29,121 nucleotides of DNA from Gp6-AA40 sp050742535 (GTDB taxonomy: Bacteria; Acidobacteriota; Vicinamibacteria; Vicinamibacterales; UBA2999): contig JBOGIQ010000030.1 in the NCBI GenBank assembly GCA_050742535.1, positions 1 to 29,121 of the forward strand, read 5' to 3'. Positions 8,049 through 14,705 of this stretch are shown here, piece by piece (within the stretch, counting starts at the first letter, position 1; every line of letters begins with the position of its first letter). The position numbers and the translations under genes were made by a program. The notes below the pieces were generated by a model that was given only the letters and a program-made list of their open reading frames with translations, did no database searches and had not been told where the DNA came from.

Positions 8049-8419
8049 TCGAGGGCCTTCGGGTGCCGGTCAAGCTGACGTCACGCGAATCACTGCGGAT
8101 GTTCGATCTGGCGGACATCTGGGCGACCAGGACCGGCGAACAGGTCCGGCTCGTGTCGGCGAACGATCATGTTCACAGCCGGCGATCCGCCCACTATGAA
8201 GGCCTGGCGCTCGATTTCCAGTCGTCCGATCCGGACCGGCTGTCAGCGACGTTCAGGCAGGCGGGCTACCGCGTCCTGTGGAAGGTGCCGGGCCATTTCG
8301 GGCACGTACACGTCGAGCAGAACTGGCCGGGCATTGGGTTGCCAGTCGCGCGATTGGATGATGCGGCGCGTGACTCATCGCCGAAGCGTCCACGACGCAG
8401 CCAGCGGATTGGCGGGTAG
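8045..8419 (+). CDS. Small Hedgehog/DD-peptidase-fold zinc peptidase-like protein (M15-like)
   Basis: The protein has 124 residues, with GTG start overlapping the previous stop (GTGA). It contains SAHYEGLALDF (about 48-58), the SxHxxGxAxD zinc motif (H50, D57), and GHFGHVHVE (83-91), whose second H of the HVH pair (H89) fits the third zinc ligand. The set reads very like Hedgehog N-terminal domains (HYEGRAVD ... HIH) and bacterial M15 peptidases such as VanY, VanX and phage endolysins, which cut D-Ala-containing cross-links or dipeptides. The glutamate base expected six residues before H89 is replaced by glycine, next to H84, so catalysis may be altered. No signal peptide is present; it would need the neighbouring membrane protein or another route to reach the wall. 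Confidence 0.7.
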   Translation: MIEGLRVPVKLTSRESLRMFDLADIWATRTGEQVRLVSANDHVHSRRSAHYEGLALDFQSSDPDRLSATFRQAGYRVLWKVPGHFGHVHVEQNWPGIGLPVARLDDAARDSSPKRPRRSQRIGG

Positions 8420-8425
8420 GAACGC

Positions 8426-8944
8426 ATGACCGTCAGATTCGCTGTCATCGTTGCGGTGGTGATGTTGCTCACACCGGTGCGGTTGTTCGCGCAGGGACGG
8501 CCCGCACCGCTGCAAGGCGTCGACACCGTCACCGTCAAAGTCTCGATCGCAGCGCCGGCGGACATTCTGCCCCACGGCCTCACAGAGGTCCGTCTGCAGA
8601 CGCTCGTCGAGCTCAAGCTGCGCGGGTGGGGGCTGCAGGTGATGCCGGCGGCGGAGGATGCGAAGGCTCCCGGGATCCGGCCGCACGTCGAGCTCGAAAT
8701 CACCATGCTCGAAACGCGAGCAGTACAGAAGCTGGCCGGCTACGCATTTTTCATGCGCCTCGTCGCGGGTGAAGCAGGGACCAGCCTCCGCAACGGCGCC
8801 TCGGTGCTCAACGAGCTCTGGTCCCATTCGTTTCTGAATGTCAGCGACCAGAAGACCGTCGTCGCGGATATGGAGCGATCGACGGGGGAGCTGGTAGACC
8901 AGTTCGTCAACGAGTGGCTGCGGACACGGCACGCTCGTCCGTAA
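8426..8944 (+). CDS. Exported protein of unknown function
   Basis: The 172-residue product starts at ATG 8426 behind AGGAACGC. A clear signal peptide (RFAVIVAVVMLLTPVRLFA, cleavage near residue 23) sends it out of the cytoplasm. The mature part has the look of an alpha/beta protein (VDTVTVKVSIAAP, LVELKLRGWGLQVMP, HVELEITMLET) and contains no known catalytic motif. It starts 6 bp after the Hedgehog/M15-like gene, so it is probably the last gene of the mreB operon and may act in the periplasm together with it. No family was recognised. Confidence 0.7.
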   Translation: MTVRFAVIVAVVMLLTPVRLFAQGRPAPLQGVDTVTVKVSIAAPADILPHGLTEVRLQTLVELKLRGWGLQVMPAAEDAKAPGIRPHVELEITMLETRAVQKLAGYAFFMRLVAGEAGTSLRNGASVLNELWSHSFLNVSDQKTVVADMERSTGELVDQFVNEWLRTRHARP

Positions 8945-9097
8945 CCCGCGTCAACGACGCAGCCAGGGACCAGGCTCGTATTCACCTGCGATTCTGGGCA
9001 TTCGCGCTGGCCCAGGCGGGCGACACCGCGGAGGGCCTCGCGTTCGCGCGTCCAAATCAGACCGGCTATAGATTCGGGTCCAGTTCAGTCGCAAATG

Positions 9098-9123
9098 AGG
9101 TCCGCCTAAAGGCGGACACTACG
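9098..9123. repeat. Dispersed hairpin repeat, GTCCGCC-N4-GGCGGAC family (copy 1)
   Basis: GTCCGCC-TAAA-GGCGGAC (9100-9117) with flanks GAG and ACTACG. In reverse complement it reads CGTAGTGTCCGCC.., the same unit as the two copies at 21749-21809. Three copies in 29 kb, always between genes, mark it as a REP-like family. The remainder of 8945-9097 holds nothing recognised. Confidence 0.75.
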
Positions 9124-9167
9124 CGTGTGGGAGATCGGCGGACGCTACGTGTGCGGGAGGCCGGTGG
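9116..9167. repeat. Imperfect 26-bp tandem duplication over the 3' end of the glycosyltransferase gene
   Basis: Units 9116-9141 and 9142-9167 match at 20 of 26 positions by eye (ACACTACGCGTGTGGGAG.. versus ACGCTACGTGTGCGGGAG..). The second unit contains the stop codon and last codons of the minus-strand glycosyltransferase gene; the first merges into the hairpin repeat. Confidence 0.5.
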
Positions 9168-10170
9168 CCTCTCGGACCGCACGTTCGACATCCTTGAAGT
9201 CGATCGTCAAATCCATCGAATGAAAGCGGCTGTGCCGGGTGACGTGGAAGCCGAACGGCGTCCCCTGCCAGACGTGTTCTTCCCAACCGTGATTCGTCAC
9301 CGCCGGAAACCCGCTTTCCCTGAACCCTTCGCGAGTCGTATAGCCCGCGCGCCGCGGAAGAACGCTGAACGACTCGGGCAGCAGTGGAGGCGAGAGGTAC
9401 AGACGACGTAACAGCGCCAGCGGCGATCGGCTCTCGAACGCCTCCGGCCACTCGATCTCGGGCCGCAGAACCGGCGTCACGTAGTCGCTCTTGTGATTCG
9501 GATCCGCGACGAATCGCTCGTGAATCCGATACCCGGTGTCCTGAACCTTACCGACGTAAGTGGGGCGTCCGGCAAACTGGCGAACCTCGCGAACGATCCG
9601 AGCGACAGTCGTCGGGATCAGCTGGCGTCCCTGCCGCCGCTCTCGCCGCTCACGGCGGCCGGAGGCAGTAAGCCGGTGGTACCGCCCGGGGTCGAAATCG
9701 AGGTCGTGCCGGTTCACGCGGCTCAGATCGACGAACGTGCACATGACGCTGGGGAAATACCGGAATTTCGTCGCCCGGCGCGGGTGATGCGCGGCGCCGA
9801 AAAACGACAACCCACGCGCCTCCATGTACGCGAGGCAGTCGGGGATCCAGTTCGGGCGCACCATGAAGAAATCGGGATCGAGGACGAGCAGAAATCTGGT
9901 CGCCACGCGCTCGATGATCTGCTGCAGTCCGGCCGCATGATGCCGGCCCTTGGGAAAGTCCTGTGACCGATCGGCCGGCGCCCGGCCGAGAAGGACCGTT
10001 TCAGCCGCAAGCTGCGGCGCAACCCTGGCCGGCTTCTTGGTGTCGTTGGTGACAACGATCCATTGAACGCGCACACCTGGATTCAGGAACTGCGTCAGGC
10101 GCTGATTGAGCGCGACATACGGCGCGCTCTTGTACGACACGCACCCGATCGTCAGCACGGGCCCGTCCAT
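9145..10170 (-). CDS. GT-A fold (family 2-like) glycosyltransferase
   Basis: The protein has 341 residues. The N-terminus VLTIGCVSYKSAPYVALNQRL is the nucleotide-sugar-binding start of GT2-like enzymes, and FLLVLDPDFFMV contains the metal-binding D98-P-D100 (DxD-like) motif. The C-terminal half (HGWEEHVWQGTPFGFHVTRHSR) is rich in His and Trp and may bind the acceptor. No membrane segment is seen, so it should act on the cytoplasmic face. It starts 3 bp after the stop of the polytopic membrane protein, so the two form an operon, likely for a lipid-linked or cell-surface glycan. Donor and acceptor cannot be told. Confidence 0.75.
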   Translation of the reverse strand: MDGPVLTIGCVSYKSAPYVALNQRLTQFLNPGVRVQWIVVTNDTKKPARVAPQLAAETVLLGRAPADRSQDFPKGRHHAAGLQQIIERVATRFLLVLDPDFFMVRPNWIPDCLAYMEARGLSFFGAAHHPRRATKFRYFPSVMCTFVDLSRVNRHDLDFDPGRYHRLTASGRRERRERRQGRQLIPTTVARIVREVRQFAGRPTYVGKVQDTGYRIHERFVADPNHKSDYVTPVLRPEIEWPEAFESRSPLALLRRLYLSPPLLPESFSVLPRRAGYTTREGFRESGFPAVTNHGWEEHVWQGTPFGFHVTRHSRFHSMDLTIDFKDVERAVREATGLPHT

Positions 10171-10173
10171 CGG

Positions 10174-11520
10174 TTACGACCGGAGATACAGGCTGGCGCT
10201 TCGGGCGATCTGCAGCGCCGAAAGAGCGATGACGGCGTACAGCGAGGTCTGCAGCATTCGTGACCTCCGATCATCGTCGTCGAGGATCGAGACCGCAACC
10301 AGGATGAGCAGCAGACCGGGACCGAGAATCAGCCGATGCGCGATGTCCGCGTCCGTGTACATCGCGGCAAAGACGAGCATGTAGATCGCGGCAATCCAGA
10401 GCGCGCGCCTGACCTCGATCCGGCTTCGATACCTGAGCAGCACGGCAAGGGCCCAGACGAATGGAAGCCCAAAGGTTGCGCCCCACCCTCCTCGGCCTGG
10501 CCAGACCACGCGCGTAATCTGCCCGAGGTCGACCAGGCTGATGAGGAAGCGGACAACGCTGACCGCGGCCTGGCCGACGGTCTCGTTCCGGTTGCCCATG
10601 GCGCCGGATTCCTTGAACGCGGTTACCGGACTGCCGTACACGCGAAAGTTCTCGACGAGCGTGAAGAAGAATCCGCCGCACATCAGGCCGATAAGCCCCC
10701 CAATGGCGCCCGCACGAACGGCTGCTGCCCTGTCGGCGCGTTGCATCAGCAGCGTGCCCGCCAGGACGAGCGCCATCGGCGCACTCGTCACCTTGACCGC
10801 AATCGCGAACCCGCACAGCCATGCCGCCCAGGCGATCTCCTTTGGCGTGGCAACGGAGCCGCGCACGACGAGCCACGTCAGCACGAGGAGCGCCGGCACG
10901 GCGCCGAACAGATCGTTCTTGATCAAAATGAGCTGATGAAAGACGACCGGCACGACGAGCAGTGCGGTGAGATACCACTCGCGCGAGGGCGGCAGCCACG
11001 TCCCTGCCGCTGCGAGCGCGAGGAGGTACAGAGCCAGGCCGAGCAGACCGTGGAAGCGCAGAAGAAACGGGCCGGCGTATGGAATCTGATTGAGATCGGC
11101 CAGGACCAGCTCGTAGGTCCACCCAAATGAATTCACTTTTGGCTCCGCCGCCAGGTCGTAGGCGATCGTGCCGAGCCGCTCGATCTGCGCCATGCGGTCG
11201 AGGTGATAGGGATCCGCCGCGAGCACGGGCCGCAGCGCATTCAGGACCAGCACTCCGGCGGCAAGCAGGCAGATGCCGAGGATGTAAACCGTGGACACCG
11301 TCGTCCGTGAACTGACGGCCACGTGCTGCCGGCCGCGTCCCCGCCAATACACAAACGCGGAAACGAGCGCGACGGCGGCGTTGATCACCGTCAGCGAGTG
11401 GATCGTCGCGAGCGACAGCCACGTCGCGACCTGCATCTCGAGCGCGAAGACGCTGATCGCAGCAAAGAGACGGGTGACCGCGGCGACGGCGCGGCCCGGC
11501 GGAACCCACGCCGGCATCGG
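10174..11520 (-). CDS. Polytopic membrane protein, GT-C glycosyltransferase-like
   Basis: The start is chosen at ATG 11520 (448 residues). The open frame continues to a GTG at 11619, but that codon lies inside a hairpin repeat, so the longer form is doubtful. About ten or more membrane helices are visible, with a first long non-membrane loop after helix two or three holding acidic residues (VLAADPYHLDRMAQIERLG), the typical place of catalytic aspartates in GT-C/GT39-like enzymes. Motifs such as FHQLILIKNDLFGAVPALLVL and VTSAPMALVLAG also fit that fold. It is expected to transfer sugar from a polyprenyl-phosphate donor on the outer face. It is paired with the GT-A gene 3 bp downstream. Family membership is by appearance, not by a specific signature. 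Confidence 0.65.
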   Translation of the reverse strand, partial: PMPAWVPPGRAVAAVTRLFAAISVFALEMQVATWLSLATIHSLTVINAAVALVSAFVYWRGRGRQHVAVSSRTTVSTVYILGICLLAAGVLVLNALRPVLAADPYHLDRMAQIERLGTIAYDLAAEPKVNSFGWTYELVLADLNQIPYAGPFLLRFHGLLGLALYLLALAAAGTWLPPSREWYLTALLVVPVVFHQLILIKNDLFGAVPALLVLTWLVVRGSVATPKEIAWAAWLCGFAIAVKVTSAPMALVLAGTLLMQRADRAAAVRAGAIGGLIGLMCGGFFFTLVENFRVYGSPVTAFKESGAMGNRNETVGQAAVSVVRFLISLVDLGQITRVVWPGRGGWGATFGLPFVWALAVLLRYRSRIEVRRALWIAAIYMLVFAAMYTDADIAHRLILGPGLLLILVAVSILDDDDRRSRMLQTSLYAVIALSALQIARSASLYLRS

Positions 11521-11595
11521 CCAGCCGTGCAGCGCGATGAAGAGGATGAGTGTATTCAGGTGTGCGGTCCCTGATTGTAGGGTGCGATGCAGGGA

Positions 11596-11621
11596 TTGTG
11601 GGAGCGTTACCGCTCCCACAA
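11596..11621. repeat. Perfect 11-bp-stem hairpin (repeat or terminator) between two minus-strand genes
   Basis: TTGTGGGAGCG-TTAC-CGCTCCCACAA is a perfect inverted repeat with a 4-nt loop. It lies 22 bp after the stop of the PhoX-type gene and upstream of the membrane protein gene. There is no U-tract on either strand. It may end the upstream transcript or be a dispersed intergenic repeat. Confidence 0.55.
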
Positions 11622-11642
11622 CCTTTCTGGAAGCCGCGTGGT

Positions 11643-13007
11643 CTAAAGGGGGCCGCTACCCCAGGGACCGGTTATGGCGAACGTGATTCCTGGCGTCTGG
11701 ATGTTCACGAACAGCCATTTCCCATCGGGGCTGTAGCAGGCGCCGGCGAATTCCTGGTTGCGGTAAGCACCGGGGTTAACGGTCTTTCCGGCGATCGCGA
11801 TCTGGTTCGCGGTGAGCTCGATGTTGTTCTCGGCGAACGTGAAGGTGTTGCCGTCGAGCGTGAGGCCAACCAGCCGCTCCGCTGCGATGTTCGTTCCGCC
11901 GGCCGCGTCTTCACAGAGAAGAAGACCGCCACGCGGTGTCACGGTGATGTTGTCCGGGTTGTCGAGATCGTTGGCGGTCGGGGAGGCGTAAATCAGCTTG
12001 AGCCTTTCATTGAACGGGTCGTACTCGAACACCTGCCCTTCGGAGACCGGACCGCCGTTGGTCGACAGGAAGTACCCCTTCGTGTCTCCCCACCAGCAGC
12101 CTTCGAGCCGCCGGAATTTCGCTCCGCCCAGCGCAATCCCCTGATTGACGCACGACATCGCCTTCGCTTCGGGATCGCCGATGAGCACCCACTCCACGTT
12201 CCACGTCTGCCCGATCGTGCCGAGCGGCCCGAAGTCGGCGTTCGGCGGCCCATTCAGCGCCTTCATCATGTACAGCTCGCCACCTTCCTTGAGCTGGCCC
12301 GGGACGTTCGGGATGAAGCGGTAGAACCCGGAGGGCGTGGCGTCTTCCGTCTCGTACACGTAGCCGCTGTGGTGATCGACCATCATCGCTTCGTGGGAGA
12401 AGCGGCCCATCGCTTTCAGCGGAGTCGGATCGCCGTTCTGCGCCCCCACGTCGAACGACCAGCCGTGGCCCGTAGCGGTTGTTTCCTCGCCCGTAATCCA
12501 GGTGCCCCACGGTGTCACCCCGCCGGCGCAATTCCTGTTCGTCCCGGCGAGGCTTGACCAGTCTTTTTCCCAGGTGCCATCGCGCAGATTGAAGATGAGG
12601 TTGGTGGTCCCGCCCGCTGCGTCGTCGCGGTAGGTGATCGACCGCTTGTTCAAGTACGGAGTACCCTCACCGCCCTCGTGATTGCGTACGAGAATGATTC
12701 GCCCCGACTTGCCCTGGGCGTCCACCACTGCCATGCCATCGTGCAAGTTCGGGCAGCGCACTTCGTCAGCCATGACGTCGCCGGTCCAGCTGAACGAACG
12801 GTAACGGAATCCCGCCGGGAGCTTCAGCAGCTGTAACCCGGTTGATTCGTCCATGACTGGGAACACAGGTCCGTAAGGGCTGGTAATCGCTGCGCCTTCG
12901 GCGCGGCGCGCCAGATATGGTCCGAACGATGCGGCCCACAGGGCGCCGGCGCCCATCGCACCGCGACGGAGAAACGTCCGCCGGTCGAATTCGTTGTTTT
13001 CGATCAT
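11643..13007 (-). CDS. PhoX-type (DUF839) protein, Tat-exported putative phosphatase
   Basis: The start at ATG 13007 is fixed by CTGGAGGCTAC just upstream and by the position of the Tat signal. The protein has 454 residues. DRRTFLRR followed by GAMGAGALWAASF is a textbook twin-arginine signal with R9-R10. The mature part shows DUF839/PhoX segments: PNLHDGMAVV, IILVRNHEGG, AGGTTNLIFNL, NCAGGVTPWGTWITGEE, GRFSHEAMMVD and YVYETEDATPSGFYRF. PhoX enzymes are calcium/iron-dependent alkaline phosphatases that release phosphate from organic esters outside the cytoplasm. DUF839 is broader than PhoX, so the activity is likely but not proven. The next gene upstream on the same strand is another phosphatase-superfamily protein 158 bp away. 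Confidence 0.85.
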   Translation of the reverse strand: MIENNEFDRRTFLRRGAMGAGALWAASFGPYLARRAEGAAITSPYGPVFPVMDESTGLQLLKLPAGFRYRSFSWTGDVMADEVRCPNLHDGMAVVDAQGKSGRIILVRNHEGGEGTPYLNKRSITYRDDAAGGTTNLIFNLRDGTWEKDWSSLAGTNRNCAGGVTPWGTWITGEETTATGHGWSFDVGAQNGDPTPLKAMGRFSHEAMMVDHHSGYVYETEDATPSGFYRFIPNVPGQLKEGGELYMMKALNGPPNADFGPLGTIGQTWNVEWVLIGDPEAKAMSCVNQGIALGGAKFRRLEGCWWGDTKGYFLSTNGGPVSEGQVFEYDPFNERLKLIYASPTANDLDNPDNITVTPRGGLLLCEDAAGGTNIAAERLVGLTLDGNTFTFAENNIELTANQIAIAGKTVNPGAYRNQEFAGACYSPDGKWLFVNIQTPGITFAITGPWGSGPL

Positions 13008-13054
13008 GTAGCCTCCAGAGAGGCCCAACGCTAACGAACGGAAATGACGCGACG

Positions 13055-13098
13055 ATGACGGGGTGGTGACGCGGCAATGACGGAGCGGTGACGCGGCG
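13055..13098. repeat. Two-copy 22-bp tandem repeat upstream of the phoX-type gene
   Basis: Units 13055-13076 and 13077-13098 (ATGACGGGGTGGTGACGCGG.. and ATGACGGAGCGGTGACGCGG..) differ at three positions. They lie 48 bp upstream of the phoX-type start. Repeated sites upstream of a phosphatase can be activator sites; a Pho-box match is not clear. Confidence 0.45.
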
Positions 13099-13165
13099 GG
13101 CACGGGAACGCAAACGCCGCGTAACGGAACCGCGCGTGCGGATTTCGTTCCGCGCTAGCGAGAGC

Positions 13166-14686
13166 TCACGGCTGCAGATTGAGCACGCGCATGACTTCTG
13201 GCGCGACGTCCATCAGACGCATCGGCACGGTGCGCGTCGACGGCGTTTCGCCAGGAACGCGAATGATCATCGGAATGCGCTGCACCTTTTCCTGAGCCCC
13301 GCCGTGACCGCCGATGCGTCCGAAGCCATAACCATCGGCCATCAGCGCAACGAGGTCCGGTCCGCCGGCGCCAGCCATGGTGTTCACGAGCTCGCTGCTG
13401 TATTGGCGCGCCCACGCCCGGAACGCCGCGCTCTGTGTCTCGAGATTCGCGTAGACCTGTTCGTACCGGTACTCGGTTCCGGTGCGACGTTTCGCGTAGA
13501 TCTCCGTGACGCCGGATACGTCCTGCAGCCCACGCCTCAGCGCCTGTTCGTTGGCCTCCGTCTGATCGGCCAGCCACAGGTTGATGCTCGAGTCCGCGTA
13601 GGCTGTCCGCAGCGTTCCAACCTGGTTGAGGTGCGCGATCCAATACGGCGGGTCCACAGGACCCGGGAAGTTCTCGAACGCGCAGCACGATTGAAAGCGG
13701 CCGTTGCCCAGGTAGACGTCGTGCCGCTGGCCGCCATGATCGGCGGTTACGACCACCATCGTGCGGTCCGCGAGATCCTGTGCGTCCAGCTCGTCGAGAA
13801 TCCTACCCAGTTGTTCGTCGGCAACCCGCAGCACATCGGCAAGACGGTATTCGCTCGGGACGCTGACGAGGCCGCGGCCGTCCTGCTCGCCGAGCATGTG
13901 TGCGACCCTGTCGATCCCGCCAAAGGTCAGAAACAGCGCGGACCATTCTTCGCGGCGCATGATCTCGAGCGCCGCGTCCGCCGTCCACACATCCCCGCCC
14001 GGACGCGCGGGGTCGTTTCCCGGCACGTATCGGCTGCCATCGAGCGCATAGATGGTGGAATACGCAGTGCCGTACGGCTCCGAACAATCGAGCGAGAAGC
14101 GCGGGTTGCCGGCAATGTAGGACGGCACATTCACACCGGAAGGCACGCACCGCCCGTCGGCCTTTTCAAGCGTGACGACCGCCGACGCGTGTGGCCCGCC
14201 GAACGTCTCGGCCGCATAGTCCTTTTCGCCCACGGCAAAGACGGGACCCAACGCGTCGGTGATGCGGGCAGAGAGAAAACGTTCGCGCGGGATGCGTTCG
14301 AGGAACTGCCATATTTGCTCGCGCGAGAGCTCGTCGGCGTCGTACGCGGCACCCGGCTTCCCGAGGACGCCTGCAACGTCGACGAACGCATCGTCCTGCC
14401 ACGGCAATTCCCGCGGCGCCATGCCGGTCGGGATGACGAGATGGCTGACGATCGTCTGCGAGGCGAGATGCCCGATATAGGCGTCGGGATAGTGGCGCGC
14501 TGCCGCGCGAAGCCGCTTGAAGTGTTCGAGATTGAAGCGGTCGATGTAATCCGGCCGCATCTGGTCGAACACCATGATGACGACGCGATCCGGCTCGGCC
14601 GAGGAAGGAGGCGGGGTCCTGTTGCACGCCGCGGGGGCAACAAGGGCGGCCGCCACGAAGATCAGGTAAAAGAACCGTTCACACAT
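13166..14686 (-). CDS. Alkaline-phosphatase-superfamily protein (PafA/nucleotide pyrophosphatase type)
   Basis: The protein has 506 residues with a signal peptide; APAAC near residue 21 is a weak lipobox, so it may be a lipoprotein. Superfamily metal and active-site blocks appear in order: VVIMVFDQMRPDYIDRF (D41, first metal aspartate), QTIVSHLVIPTGM (T78 is the likely nucleophile), GGIDRVAHMLG (D and H metal ligands), VVVTADHGGQRHD, and late GGHGG. This matches the phosphodiesterase/PafA group of PF01663. The expected role is hydrolysis of phosphate mono- or diesters in the periplasm. No ribosome site precedes the ATG, and the start codon of the divergent gene is only 19 bp away. Confidence 0.8.
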   Translation of the reverse strand: MCERFFYLIFVAAALVAPAACNRTPPPSSAEPDRVVIMVFDQMRPDYIDRFNLEHFKRLRAAARHYPDAYIGHLASQTIVSHLVIPTGMAPRELPWQDDAFVDVAGVLGKPGAAYDADELSREQIWQFLERIPRERFLSARITDALGPVFAVGEKDYAAETFGGPHASAVVTLEKADGRCVPSGVNVPSYIAGNPRFSLDCSEPYGTAYSTIYALDGSRYVPGNDPARPGGDVWTADAALEIMRREEWSALFLTFGGIDRVAHMLGEQDGRGLVSVPSEYRLADVLRVADEQLGRILDELDAQDLADRTMVVVTADHGGQRHDVYLGNGRFQSCCAFENFPGPVDPPYWIAHLNQVGTLRTAYADSSINLWLADQTEANEQALRRGLQDVSGVTEIYAKRRTGTEYRYEQVYANLETQSAAFRAWARQYSSELVNTMAGAGGPDLVALMADGYGFGRIGGHGGAQEKVQRIPMIIRVPGETPSTRTVPMRLMDVAPEVMRVLNLQP

Positions 14687-14705
14687 GTTCGGGAATGATA
14701 GTCAC
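14687..14705. promoter_or_regulatory. 19-bp divergent spacer with symmetric -10-like element
   Basis: The whole region between two divergent ATGs is 19 bp. It contains AATGATA/TATCATT, giving TATCAT 8 nt before the minus-strand ATG and AATGAT 6 nt before the plus-strand ATG. No Shine-Dalgarno exists on either side. This fits a bidirectional promoter making leaderless mRNAs. Confidence 0.4.

Noticed and set aside
8914..9411. 165-codon plus-strand open frame overlapping the exported-protein gene end and the glycosyltransferase gene
   Set aside because: It reads through the hairpin repeat (peptide VRLKADTT) and then the antisense of the glycosyltransferase.
11596..11621. Classical rho-independent terminator
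   Set aside because: The stem is perfect but no T-run follows on either strand; listed as hairpin only.
13088..14698. 536-codon plus-strand open frame antisense to the phosphatase-superfamily gene
   Set aside because: The opposite strand has a signal peptide and ordered active-site motifs; this frame has none.
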